Assembly: GCA_003999685.1 (NCBI GenBank)
Contig: CP021222.1
Span: 2,976,001 to 3,040,000, forward strand
Length of the DNA stretch: 64,000 nt
Origin: Taiwanofungus camphoratus
Lineage: Eukaryota; Basidiomycota; Agaricomycetes; Polyporales; Taiwanofungaceae
Direction of reading: 5' to 3'
Shown here: piece after piece, positions 22,601 to 34,720 of the stretch
Position numbering within the stretch: position 1 is the stretch's first letter
Layout: each line of letters begins with the position of its first letter
Position numbers and translations under genes: made by a program
The notes under the pieces: generated by a model
Databases searched by the model: none
What the model was told of the DNA's origin: nothing
Seen by the model: only the letters and a program-made list of their open reading frames with translations

Positions 22601-24489
22601 ATGTCTCCAACACCGGAGTTGCCTGGTGACCTCGTTCCTCACAGGTCTGACCAAGAACTATGGCTCAAACAGCATGTGGCCCGACTATGTCAGCTCGAAA
22701 ATGAACGGTAATGTAGTGCCCGCTTTGAGCCACCATGCGCTGTTCACGTTTCTTTTCATACTAGCTTTCCAGGCAGTCAGCCTGTTAGCTTTGGAGCCAA
22801 AGATCTCGACAAATTGGACTCTAAAGAGTAAGCTGTGGCTGTTATGGTGTGTATACTCTTTACTCACATGAACAATGTTGCACGAGCAGTTATTGGGTAT
22901 GCGAGAAGTCTGATGGCGTACGGGTTCTCTTGCTGGTACATTCAGACGCTCAGAACAGGTATCAAGCAGTATATATTGTGAGCACGGTTGTTACCTTTGT
23001 CTTTGGAAGTTTCACTGTCGCCCATGTGCTCCTTTACAGATCGACCGCCACAACTCTTACCGGGAGCTCACTGGATTGTTCTTCCCTCATCACATAGACC
23101 CAAAAGTACCCCTTGGAAACACACTTGTCGACGGTGAGCTTGTCTTAGACGTTGATCCTCGCACCAAGCAAGTTTGTGCTTTTACTTAGCCTTGCAAATT
23201 ACTTTCAAGCTCACCGTGCTGTGTTATCTGATACATAGAGCACATTGCGATTTCTTGCGTTTGACTGTCTGGTAATCGACGACCAGAATGTCATGGCTAG
23301 GCCTCTGGATAAACGCTACGGGGTAGGAGTCTTAATCATTTGCATTGAGCACTCAGTAGAGGAATTTTACAGCGGCTACAAGAGTGGTTCTACAAACCAT
23401 ACGCCAAAATGATGAAAGATCACCCCCATATGGCGCAAAACCAACCCTTCGAGTACGTAAGATTTCTTAGCGCCATGTGACATGACACTGAATAATGGCG
23501 TGGATATCAAGTATCAAAGTGAAAGATGTCAAATTATCATACCATGTGGAAGATGTCTTCAACATTGACCTGCCTGCATTGCAGCATGGAAGTGATGGAC
23601 TAATCTATACCTGCGCAGAGACACCGTATATTCCGGGTACGGACCAAAACATGTTAGTTCCGTCTAATCTTTAGTGAGAACGTGTTCTGACGACAATGCA
23701 TCTGCATCCAGATTGAAGTGGAAACCACCGTCGGAAAACTCGATTGACTTCAAATTGATGCTGCGCTTTCCAGCAGCCCAGAATGGTCAGCCTAACTTTT
23801 ATGCGAAACCTATTTTTGAGCTGCACGTCTATTGCGGTGACGAAAGGGGGCTCCCGAGATACGAGTTCTACGACCTCATGCACGTCGAAGATGAGGACTG
23901 GGAGAGGTACGTTGACCATTTTGCATTTTATGACGCGATGTTTCTCAATACCAATGGTTTCAGTCTTAAGGCTTCTGGTGAACAACTTGATGACCGTATT
24001 GTTGAGGTTCATTGGGACCCTGAACATGAGCACTGGCGCATGATGCGTTTCAGGGACGACAAACCGGCTGGCAATTATAAAACCGTCGTAGAGAACATCA
24101 TCAAGAGCATCGCAGATGGCGTAGAGAAAGATACGGTATGCGCCGTATCTTCATTGTCTAGGACGGTGTACCTGATGCCTTAACAGCTTCTAGCGCACTC
24201 CACCACAATCAGAAATGCGTGGAAGGCTCGTCACGGCCAGCCACAGGTTCCTCAGTCACAACCGCCCCCGACACAGCCCCCACCCCCGTATCAAGCACGG
24301 CCTCTTCCTCCCAAGCCACCTCAGACGATCCCTCAAATGCACCACGCACTGCCTGCAAAGCCGCAAGGAGGCCCCCCGCCCATGGCTGCCAAGGGGGGAC
24401 CGCGCGCAGAGCCGCGCTACGGCCCGCTCGCCGCGTCGCGTTGGAGCAAAGTTGCCGGGCCCGATATGGTCGCAGGGATGTACAGATGA
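22601..24489 (+). CDS. CEG1: mRNA capping enzyme, GTP:RNA guanylyltransferase subunit
   Basis: Nine exons (22,601-22,707; 22,765-22,827; 22,890-22,977; 23,040-23,171; 23,239-23,322; 23,373-23,452; 23,512-23,652; 23,712-24,135; 24,187-24,489) give 473 residues with consistent phases. Nucleotidyltransferase motifs appear in order: I, EKSDGVR with the GMP-accepting Lys at about 63; III, LVDGELV (about 115-121); IIIa, LAFDCLVI; IV, SDGLIYT (about 212); V, LKWKPP (about 233). The OB-fold domain follows. It transfers GMP to the 5' diphosphate of nascent RNA in the nucleus. No triphosphatase domain is fused, as in other fungi. The last exon adds a Pro/Gln-rich tail of about 100 residues beyond the core, with low-complexity sequence. 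Confidence 0.95.
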
Positions 24490-25767
24490 CCGCACCCAGC
24501 TGAATTTCACATCCAGTCGCCGTCAAATTGCGGCTGGGTTCTGATGGACGCCAGCGGGCGAGGCTGAGCTGGTTTGGCACCTGCTGCGACGGGTCGATCA
24601 GGGGAGACGCACCGCCCATATCGTCATGGTCTTCCTATACCCTAATGCCTATTGACGGCCCTTATGGGGGCGGTGCGAGGCGCAGTCTAGGGCGGACCGT
24701 GATCTTCCGTCCCATAGGCCCACGCTGCAATTGGATATGGCCCGACAGTGTTTCCAGTGGAGTGCAAGGACGAATTCTGACCGGAGGCGGGCAGAGTCGC
24801 CCGACCGCTATTCTTGTATTCAGGATCAAGGGGGCTCATACATGCAGATCTATCTTACGTCGTAATTGTAATGTCCAGTATATTCCCAAGCGAGAACGGC
24901 TAGACAGCAGCTGATCGTGAAAGGTCGTTATCTCGATCGTGACCACAAGAGCAAGTGCAGCAGACAACAGAACCCGACGGTGAGAGCGAGAAAGCAGCAG
25001 ACAGACGGAAACCCAATAGAGAAATGGTGTGTGGATGCATGTCTAGTCGTTACAGAGGTATAGAGGAAAGAGAGGAACAGAACACTACAAGATTTTAATT
25101 CTTTGGGTTCTTCGATTTTCGGACGCACAAAAGTAAAGGTAGAAGAAGATGGGCTAACGCGTCGTAAAGGGGCGTAAAATCAAGCTAGTCGTAAGAAGGT
25201 AATGGAAAGTCGATCATGAAGCAAGACCATCTAGGCAGGACCAATCGTCCGATTTAGAGATAGAAGAGGTTGCGATCCAAGACGGGAAGTGTGAAGTCGT
25301 GAAGAGGTAGAAATGCTTGGTTCATTCGATTGAAGAATAATTGAATGTGAAGAGACGAGATGCGAGATACGATGTTCGTTTGCTTGCGCGGAGCGTTGAT
25401 ATGCGACGCTGGAATGATCGCCGCCGGGACTGGAAAAAAATGTAGCCGGCGGCTTGTTGATCGCAGCTGGTGGACTGCGGGTACCGATGGATGGGAGTGA
25501 ACGAGGTATAGCAGGGGCACCACAGGATACGCAAGACTGGGAATTAAAGCTGCTGGCACAGCAGGAGCTATGTGTTAGGTGCTTCACCGTTCGGGTTCTT
25601 GAATAGATATAGATGGAGGGCAGACATATTGAGGGTCGTGGGTCGTCAATGAAACGTCGTTGAGGACACAAGAAAAGATGGCGTGTGCAAAGGCGACACT
25701 TTTACTTCTTCGTCTGCACAGGGCACCCTGACAGCGGCGGTCATACACATCTCACTACGTAACAAAC
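24490..25767. other. Intergenic gap after capping enzyme
   Basis: About 1.3 kb between two convergent genes. Several frames of 60-145 codons occur on both strands, but they are Ser/Arg-rich, overlap one another and show no domain. I see no RNA gene or transposon ends. Confidence 0.45.
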
Positions 25768-26730
25768 TCAGTAGAACAGATCATCCACGTCGGTGATCGT
25801 CCGCGAGAAGAATGGCGGCGGCACGGGAATGATGTCGGCGAAGCGCTGCGCGGTATCGCTGGACCGAACTGTGGACAACTCGGACTCTACGAATGAGTAG
25901 CTTGCCGCGCGCATCACGCCGGGGGGAGCCGGCCGCCGACCTGTGAGACTACTTGACGAAGGCACAGGCGAAGTGGGGTATGCAGAGGGAAGGAGCATAT
26001 CCATGATGGTGGCGTCGATGATGGGCATCGGGAATAGAGAGCCGAACGTGGACTCTGGCGTGCTCTCGAGCGAGGATTCCGATGACTCTGGAGAATGCAC
26101 GAGACATCGACGCAGCGGTGTGCGCGGTGAGATGGTGAGGTCCGCAAACTGAGGAAGGGGCGACAAAGACTACGAGAAAAGAGCACGACAGTAAGCACGA
26201 GGTAATCATTGTGTGAACATAAATACAGTGATACGGCAACGTCCACCCCCAAGCATTCCAAAGCGTCGGAATGTACAAACCTCGGGTGAGCTTCTCGGGT
26301 GTACACTTGACATGGCCATGTCGAGAAAGAAGGGCGCCGGCGCGACATTGCTTTCGAAGGCGCCTGCACCCGCACCCACACCTGGTTGCCACGGGGGCGG
26401 GATAACACCCAGGACACCTTCCGGCACCGACGCTGTCATGGGCGCGTCGTCTACGCCAGTCCCTACGTCTGCATCGCGTTCCGCGACTCCCGGCGCGTCA
26501 TCCTCCTGCTCCCGCTCATGCAAGAGGTGGTCAGGCTCGTCCCGCTGTCCGTCCTGGACCCTCCACCAGTCAATGTCGGCGAGGACTCTCCTGTGGTTAA
26601 CGTCCGAGCCGGATGACCTGCGCGGACCCCGCGCGGCTGTCCGTGTATTGGAATGGGAAAGAGAAGTGGGGTAATGGTAGGGGGAAGAGCGCACGGAGGG
26701 GGAAGACAGTGTGCGACGTAGGGACGGCAT
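25768..26730 (-). CDS. Hypothetical Ser/Pro-rich protein
   Basis: Two exons, 26,730-26,281 and 26,169-25,768, join in phase over a 111-base intron (gtttgt...cgtag) and give 283 residues. No known domain is seen. The N-terminus (MPSLRRTLSSPSVRSSPYHYP) is a basic, Ser-rich segment. The middle has an acidic/Arg-rich stretch (RVQDGQRDEPDHLLHERE) and a W-x-P-G-V-G-A-G-A turn. The C-terminal half is Ser/Pro-rich with clustered SPESSESSLESTPES and ends with an acidic TDVDDLFY tail. Much of it is likely disordered, and many possible phosphosites are present. The intron and clean phase favour a real gene. Function is unknown. On the opposite strand, antisense frames of up to 153 codons are GC-driven shadows. 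Confidence 0.6.
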
Positions 26731-29155
26731 GGCTACAGACAGCGACCAAATGGCAAAAGTTGGTGGTAGTGGACAGGACAAGAACGATGAGGACGACGAC
26801 GGGGACGACGGCGAGATGGCCGTATGGGTATATGTCGACGCTCACGACTGCCTAGCGCAGTGACAGCGGGAGACAGGAATAGGGGTGGCCGAACATATAT
26901 AAGAAATTTATACGTGGGCAATCGGATGTGAAGTGTGAAGAGGTGGAGAGACGCCAGCCCATCAAGGCACTGTATAAATCCATATTTACCTTGGTTTCCT
27001 TCCCTAGCCATCCTTCCCTTCTAGCGCACAACAATAGAGCAACACATTTCAATCGTATGCCTCTCGTAGTTGTACAGAATATTTCTTCAGTCCCAGTGCA
27101 TCTCAACTGCAGAACATGTACTCAAAGACGCAAACTGAGCCGACATCAGCTCAACGTCATTCACTCCAGGCTCCCTACTAGCGGCCGGCAATACTTTGAT
27201 GTGAGCTCGAGGGAAACCCTTCTCAAGTTCTATGCCTCGTGTCCGACGTCGACTACGGCTGCAGGGCGTTGCTAAACAACCTTTAGGGCATAGCAGTCCA
27301 CAAGACAAGAGAGTCGGTCGCTCGTTGTATCTACCCAAGCTTGACTCAGGCTGCTTATGCCCTTGAGCCAATCGGCGCCTAGAATTATCAAATTCCTCAG
27401 CCACAGCCGTGTGCTTCACTTGCTTCTTCTTGGCCTTGTCTGAGTCCTCATAACGCTCGCCTGCCCGGTCCCCGACCCTTCGTGTGCGGCTGTGCACAGC
27501 AAAGGCCATCTGTCACTTTACGGACCCGGACTCGGGACATACGGATACGGTCTCCCGCGCGATCATTCACACTAGGAACATACCATACTGACGTCAATTT
27601 CGCCAGAGTCTCGCGCGAATGTGTAGCCAGCCTGCGATAGCGACTAGCTGATGCGCTGGAAGTCGTCATCTTGATCGCCATGTGCACCCCCGCGGTGAGG
27701 ACCCTTCAGCCACAGACGCGTCTTGCAGTGGCTCCCTCCACAACTCACGCGTCTAGACGCGTCAAACGGTCTTGTATGGCCCTCTGGGCATTCACAGAGC
27801 GTGAAGACACGTACTCTCGTCGACGGTGTCCAGCCGCGTTCCATCTTGTGCTCTGCACTCGCATGCCAGCTGTCCTTCCATTTTGATGTCAGTTGGGACG
27901 GGTAACTACCGTACCTAGGATCTTATGATATCTCGAGCGCGAATCCAAACCGGCAGTGTAGTTATTGTGATGCAATGGCGTGTGTTGTCTACGGTGGTGC
28001 ATCTACACTTACCTTCAATACGCACTTGAGATTCCACCCTCTGTCCACGCTCGTCTGCCAGATAACAACGCCCGACAGCCCGACTGGAAGCGATGCCAAT
28101 AGGTAGATTTCTGTACCACCAATATCTCAAGTGACTACTTAAATGACGGGTGGACATGTGCCTAGCCCGTCTTGACCGGCCCGTAGCCCCACTGCCTGTG
28201 TGATCACGGTAAAAGCAGATCTCCTGACAGTGACTGCGATTATTGCATTTGCTCGAGCTCTTCGCATCAAATGCAACAGATCGCAGTGATTCTTGCTACA
28301 CAGAAGAATAGATGACCGCAGTCTTACCGATTTGGGCGCATTCCGGCAAGTTCTCTTGACCAGCATCCCTGAGGTCCGTTCGTGTATTCTCGAACTTCAT
28401 CTTGATAGGCTTCGTTTAACGTAACGTCGAGTAGCCGCAGGGAATGGTGTTCATGGTGTTCATACAACTCAGCGTACTTGCACAGTCATTCCTGTCTCCC
28501 CGGTTCGATGGCCGTAGGCTCCATTCGATCTGTCATCTGCGGAGGCAAGGTGCTCGTTACCGCCATTTCCAAAACGATCCAGTTTATGGGACTATGGCTA
28601 GTTGACACAATATCCCAAAGAGAAGTCGATCGACTAAAAAGCGACTGTTCGGCTTACGTGCTGCTAACGACAATCCTACGGGCGAAGCAAGCTCTCCAAA
28701 ACGCATCTGGGATACCAAAGGCCCCGAGACCCGCTATGGGAAGGGTAACTCGTCCTCCCAAGAAGTCGCCGTGAGAGTCGAATCCTGCAGCAGGAAGAAC
28801 GCTATGAATTCTCATGCGCTTGTGAAATGACACAACATTCTCACAGAAGGGGGTAGCCCAACGCATTTATATCTATCGGTAAAGAATTGGGGAATGTCCC
28901 TTGGGGGATGTGAGTCGATGCGGCTTGCTGTCATAGGAGCATGCTGCGATCAGGGCTTACGAACTTGAGAAAAGGTTCGAAGGTGTCTTCTGGTTAAAGC
29001 TTGATCTTAGATAGTTTCCATAAAAGGTAATCATATCAGAGCGCCCACTCCCACACTTGCTAAAGGCGTGGGCAGATACCAGCTACACCGCTGGACCTCA
29101 GCCTTATCTCTACTCCGTTTGTGGCCTAGACACTCCTCGGAAGCGGTATATCAAG
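26731..29155. other. 2.4-kb gap without a confident gene
   Basis: No recognisable gene. Two overlapping minus-strand frames (27,687-27,448 and 27,509-27,087) have a Lys/Arg/Glu-rich part (YEDSDKAKKKQVKHTAVAEEF) that could be an exon of an unrecognised gene, but I cannot build a supported model. A plus frame at 28,478-28,774 likewise shows no family features. The right end should contain the promoter of the guanine deaminase gene. Confidence 0.4.
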
Positions 29156-31074
29156 ATGTCAACGGTATATTACGGTGGTCTGATAACTCCAGGGACTCTT
29201 ACCGAGTATATTGCGTTGCCCCATGCTCTCCTATCTGTCTCCGGAAGCACAGGCGAGATAGAGTGGATAGAGGAAGATGTCCCGGAGAGCATGTTGCAGA
29301 ACGTCTTGGCAAAACACGGAATGCTCTCTGGCTTCGATCTTCTAGCACTGAAGTTGGGTGAATTTTTAATGCCTGGCTTCATTGACACGCATACCGTGAG
29401 AGTCTCCGAATTGCACTGGCGGAAGCATACTGATACATCAGCTACATCTCCACGTCGGACTACAGCATGCTCCACAGGTGCCGAATATTGGCAGGTACAA
29501 AATCAGGGTTTTTCACCGTCGCTTCACTCGCTGATCAGGGTCGCAGCGGGCAGCAGCACGAGCTTCTCGACTGGCTGTCTGAAGTCACTTTCCCAATGGA
29601 GTCCCGGTTCGCTAACATAGACTTTGCCCGAGAAGCATATCAATCTGTCGTCCGGCGAATCATTGACTACGGAGTACGTGGTTCTCCGATTTCATCCTGG
29701 CGCTATAATCGAATGGAAATCTTCTCCTGTGTATGTAAATCGAAAATTTCAGACCACGACATGCTGCTACTACGGTACGCTTCATCTAGAAGCTACCAAA
29801 GTACTAGCAGAGATTTTGCACGCTCGCGGTGAGCCAGATGCCATCCCCCTCGTTAGTTTCCTCGTTTAATCAACTAAAAGGACAGCGTGCCTTTGTTGGG
29901 GTAAGTAGGCCCGTGCTGTTTCACAAAGTTGATCGGAAACATGAAAAAGTGCGATCGATATTGTACAGAAATGCAACATGGACCGTAACTGCCCCGATTA
30001 CTACATCGAGCCGTCCGCCGAAGCATCGCTCGCCGCAACGACTGAACTGATCGCGCACATTCGTGCTCTTCCTGCTTCGCACACATGCCCTGTGCCACGT
30101 CGTCCGAGCGACAGCCTCGTCCAACCAGTCCTCACTCCGCGATTCGCCATTTCCAGCACGCCCGCGTTGCTCTCGTCGCTCGGGCAGCTCGCCCGGCAAG
30201 ACCCAACACTAGCCATTCAGACGCACGTTTCAGAGAATGAAGCGGAGGTTGCGCTCACGAAGTCACTCTTCCCTGCTGGGATGCTTCCGATGCCTCCCAA
30301 TCCGCTCCCGAATCGAACGGGAGCGGGTACATATGCGGGTGTCTATGACGCCTACGGGCTGATGCGCGAGAACACTATCCTTGCGCACGCAGTCCATCTG
30401 GAGCCTGAGGAGGTAGAGCTCATCAAGGCCAGGAGAGCGGGTGTGAGCCATTGCCCGACCAGCAATTTCAACCTGAGGAGTGGATGTGCAAAAGTCGGGA
30501 TGCTACTAGATAACGGAATAAAGGTACTCACAGGCAATCCGCGTCTTGTGGACTGTTCTCAAACTTTGATTGCTCATTCCAGGTAGGACTGGGGACTGAT
30601 GTGTCTGGGGGCTTCTCGCCCTCAATCCTCACTGCCGTCCAGCACGCAAGCATATGCTCCAAAATCGTGGCCCTGCAATCCACACCCCCAAAACCGACCG
30701 CGCAGGCCGGGCACTTTGCCAACCGCCAACTGCCCGTCGCAACCCTGCTGCACCTCGCGACGCTCGGCGGCGCGCAAGTCTGCAATCTCGCCTCGCGCGT
30801 GGGCTCGCTCGCGCCGGGGAAGGCGTTCGATGCGCTCGTCGTGAGCGTGCGCACGGACGCAGGCAACCCGGCTGTGTGGGGGGCGGACCTCGATGCAGAA
30901 CTTCGCGTGGGCGCGAGCGGCGGCGAGCACGGACACGAAGGTGGAAGGGGAAAGACGGAGAAGGAGGAGCTGGAGGGTATGCTGGAGCGGTTCTTGTTCT
31001 GCGGTGATGATAGGAATATCCGTAGGGTGTACGTCCAGGGACGGCTCATTAGCGGAAAGGAATTTCGAGGTTAG
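29156..31074 (+). CDS. GUD1: Guanine deaminase
   Basis: Seven exons (29,156-29,395; 29,466-29,494; 29,547-29,673; 29,753-29,828; 29,881-29,900; 29,969-30,523; 30,592-31,074) give 509 residues. It belongs to the amidohydrolase superfamily: the first metal-binding pair is DTHTHAP (His79, His81), split exactly by intron 1. Further sites are TPRFA (about 220), THVSENEAE (His250), LAHAVHL (His304) and GTDVSGG (Asp355). It converts guanine to xanthine in purine salvage and breakdown. Exons 2 and 5 are very short (29 and 20 bases), but each carries invariant residues. A Gly/Glu-rich insert near residue 460 precedes the C-terminal LFCGDDRNI. The gene converges on ATG15, with stops 75 bp apart. Confidence 0.94.
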
Positions 31075-31148
31075 TATGCCGACAAGAGAGACGGCATGGT
31101 AAGTTGTGGATAAGTGCATTGTGCGAATATAAATTACAATGTCTTGGA

Positions 31149-32745
31149 TTACACTAATGGTACACTGCGTTCGAAGTCCCCAAATTCCCACCTATAACAG
31201 TCCTATAAACGGGCAATGAATGAGCAAACTTTGCTGTCTACAAAGTGGGCGCGAAGGCGGACTTACTACACAATCGACCTCCTCTTTCGCGACCGGCACA
31301 TCTCTCCCTATTCCGTCCTCACTCACCTCCCACCCGCCCTTCACATCCTTCTCGAGCACGCGCGTGATCACGTCGTTGATCGTGTGGGTGCGCACATCGA
31401 CGCGCCACCCGAGCTTCCCCACCGTGTCGAAGACGACCGACTTGCCGAGGTGGCACCGCGTCTCGAGCGCGTAGCCCGCCTCGGAGCAGAGCGAGCCAAG
31501 GCCCGTGCACGCGCCCTGCGGGATCGGGTCGGCGTTGTGGTACACGTGCGTGACGGGCGAGGAGGCGAGCGAGGCGGGGTCGGAGCGGGGAGGGACAGGG
31601 AGGTGCAGGCGTTGCGCGGCGAGCCGCTCGCCGGGCGCCTCGAATGCGACGGCCGGGAGGCCGAAGGTCGTGCCGAGGAGGGAGGCGAGTGCACCCCCGA
31701 GGGAGTGCCCGACCAGCCAGATGGTAGACGTCGGATAGAGCGCAGTGAGGTTGTTGATGAGATGCTGGAACTCGGGGGATGAGTGCAAACCGCAGTAGTG
31801 GGAAATCAGAACAAACAACAGTGTCTGATCATACACTGGAAGGCAGATCACAAGGAGCCAAACCCACAGGGTGATCGAGCATGTGCCCAGAAAGCGACTG
31901 TAACAAATGCATAGGCGACCCCGAGTAATCTTAACTCACCACTCCAACGTTATAGAACAAGCTATCCTGAATCAGTGCTTCACTTAGACACCCGTTATCG
32001 CACCGCCAGAAGCTCTTATAGCACCCGCACACGGTGCTGAACATCCAAGAAAAGTCGACATGCGCGCAGCAGCACGAGAATAGTAGATTGTCGTTGAACT
32101 TGTCCTTCTTGGACGTCGGGCCTTGCAGTGTCGTACCCTTGATCGCCAAGATAACGGTCGAGGTTGACGGTGAAAGGAAGACGTGACCGCGAAAACCGTC
32201 TGCGGCATCTTCCCAACCAAAGGGAAAGCTCTATCAATACAATCAGCGAGTGAAAGGAGCATAATAAGCACGGGGAGATGACGCACGGTGTTCCAATTAG
32301 GATCAATGTCATGCCAGTTCTTCTGACCGGGTAATGCGTAGGCGTTGGCAGTCATGCGGGCAAGCTGGGAAAGAGTGTGCTTGTCCTCGACGTCCGGTCC
32401 CAAGACCTCGCTTTGATCCCATTCGACCTGCTCGCTCTCTGTGCCATGGAGAGAGCTGAGTCGCGTGCGCAGAAGTGCTGCGGTCGATCGAGGTCTGTAA
32501 ATCGTCGTAGGCCGAGCTTGGAGAGTATAGGTATGCGTGGGGGAGACATCATATACTGCAGAAATGTCGAACAAAGACTGCGTGTTGTCGAGGTCGTACT
32601 CCGGAGATAGACTATATTCTTGCTCTGAAATGAAGGGGATCGGTGTCTGATTAGAGCTTGGCCGCCGCGTACTGGCTCCAGATGCGGCTGGGGTCGAGAC
32701 GAACCAGCCGGTGATCAGTGAAACTGCGAAGGTCAGGGCATGCAT
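31149..32745 (-). CDS. ATG15: Autophagy lipase Atg15
   Basis: Four exons (32,745-32,287; 32,230-31,940; 31,770-31,267; 31,202-31,149) give 435 residues. An N-terminal hydrophobic segment (residues about 3-22) fits the signal anchor that sends Atg15 through the multivesicular body route to the vacuole. The lipase-3 fold shows GHSLGG with Ser273, NADPIPQG with Asp331 and RTHTIND with His379 as the triad. Atg15-specific blocks are IKGTTLQGPTSKKDKFNDN, the Cys-rich FSCCCAHVDF...CGCYKSFWRCDN, and the C-terminal EVDCV-DCYRWEFGDF, which spans the last intron. It degrades membranes of autophagic bodies. Antisense frames of up to 188 codons over exon 3 are shadows of its GC-rich codons. Confidence 0.95.
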
Positions 32746-33981
32746 TCCGTTCGCAGAGAAAACATGCGAGCGACGAAAGGGCTGAAAGTAAAGAGGGAGG
32801 ATGGTGTTATGTCGAGAGTGAAAACATTTGCGGGATGAGGGCCGCCTCTCGGGCAGAGGCGGCCAGAGCGGTCACGAACAGCCTCATCAGCGGCGCTACG
32901 AGATATATGCAATCCCATCGTTCTGCACCAAGTGAACGCTCTCAATCCTCCACAGCTGACTGCCCGCTGCAAAAGTACGTACATAACAAGTGTATTATTT
33001 GGCGTGATCGAGCAGCATCCCAGCACACACACGCAAGATACTACTACGACTACTTCGACTTATACACTATTCGGTGATATCCATCGTTGCAGCGCACGGT
33101 GAAAGAGAGAGGAGTGTCTCACAGACACATTACGCATTAGAATGTGTTCCCGGTTCCGAGAGTCTGTCACGCAATAAAGGTCAAGGTCCAGTTATCAAAG
33201 AAACAAGTAGGTGCATAGCGCAGTGACCGTACTAGCACGGCAGCGGCATGGTAACACCTTCTCCCTCTTTAACGAGAGTTGGGAATTGACCTGGACCAAG
33301 CTACCATTGATCGGCGGGAATCCATATGTCGTTAAAGACTGCAGACCACGAGGACGTCTACTGTCGAGCAAGACTTCCTGGTCAGCTAGTACTGGTGTTC
33401 CAGTATAGAAATAGGAACCGCGATACATCCGTACAGTATACAAGAATAAAAACGACTTCTGCAGCCTGGCCGCCCGCAGAAATTGAAGAGTCTTATCTGA
33501 GATAACATAACGAATGAGAGAACTTACGACCCACCACGGTAGTCGAGGCATTTGCATGCAGTGCACGGATCGGCGCGCTTGAGTACAGTAGTGACACCAC
33601 AGACAAATGTCAACCCTATCAAGCTCGTGATAGTATATTAGAGGCCACAGGAGACTTCGATACGTGTTGCAGGAGCTAATGGACGATGATGGGCATTGTA
33701 GCCGCAAGGTGCAGAGAGCGAGCGGTGATCTTACTTTCGATCCAAAGTACGTCTCAGTTGATGGTACAGTCGATTCAATTTGCGGAGTGGGGCCCCAGAT
33801 AAAACACCAGAAAGACACAGCGTCGCAGTCCCGTTCAAGCAGCAGGCAATACTAGTGGTGTAGCGACTGAATCGAATCAGTCGCACAGACCTTAGCGAAT
33901 AAAGGGAACAGGTTGGACGGGTGACTACGCCCAGCAGGAACAAGTCGAGACAGCAACGTCCGTCTTTGAACACGCGTGCGG

Positions 33982-34225
33982 ATGGTACTTGGGGATCGCG
34001 CAATGCAGCAAGCCAAGCCATCCCGCACTGCGTGCGTCAAGCGTAACACATTTACGAGAGACGATGCTGTCTGGCAAGTTCTCGTTCGAGACCACAGACC
34101 CTCCTCTCAAGCTTTAAGCTTCGACGTGCATGATAGCTGGTACTTGGGGATCGCGCGGGGCGCAACGACAGGTCATAATCATGCCTGTCATAAAGAGCCA
34201 AGCCATTCCCAATCATGCACGCCGC
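33982..34225. repeat. Pair of short imperfect direct repeats
   Basis: ggtacttggggatcgcgc occurs at about 33,984 and again at about 34,139. Each is followed within 70 bases by agccaagccat and a cgcac/cgcgc segment, so a block of roughly 40-70 bp has been duplicated with indels. Both copies lie just left of the minisatellite. Confidence 0.6.
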
Positions 34226-34412
34226 GCGTATTGCAGCGATTAAGCAGTCAGCTTGTGGGGAGCCAGGAGATGGCATGGGGGGAGTGGATAGGACGGGGTA
34301 GAGGGCAAGTCCTGAGATAAGGACTATTGTTATGCGCCACCAACCTGCGTTGCCATATGGATGAAAACAATAGTGCGGCGAGGGTGCCCGGCATACTGAG
34401 CCGTGCATTAGA

Positions 34413-34720
34413 GAGATGAAGTAACAAGACCATGGCGCCCAGAGACTTATTGGTATAGTAGTATCTAGGTGGAGTAACAAGACTACAGCGCCCGAACATT
34501 TACTCGCAATATCGAGATGAGCTAACAAGACCGCAGCGCCCGAACATTTGCTCGCAATATCGAGATGAAGCAACAAGACCGGTGCATCTATTTGGATCCG
34601 ATATCGAAATGAAGATACAAGACCAGGGCGCCCACATAGTTCCGCAGTATAAGATGAAGGGACAAGACCAGAGAGGTCAGGGTCGTCCGTATATATCGAG
34701 ATGAAGCAACAAAAGAGAGC
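34413..34720. repeat. Degenerate minisatellite, about seven units of 44-57 bp
   Basis: Units start with gagatgaag or a variant, followed by an (a)caagacc core, then usually gcgcccgaacattt and an (a)atatc end. About seven units run in tandem with single-base changes and small indels. The two most alike are at about 34,470-34,560. On the minus strand the units translate to a repeated LLLHLDIASKCSG peptide within an open frame, but nothing else supports coding. Confidence 0.75.

Noticed and set aside
26213-26674. 153-codon plus frame opposite the Ser/Pro-rich hypothetical gene
   Set aside because: It is low-complexity and crosses the intron of the better supported minus-strand model.
31216-31782. 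188-codon plus frame opposite ATG15
   Set aside because: It is an antisense shadow of the GC-rich lipase exon: Arg/Ala/Glu-rich composition and no family features.
33195-33818. 207-codon minus frame
   Set aside because: It is open but lacks a domain, has Cys/Trp/Tyr scattered irregularly, and no neighbouring exon extends it.
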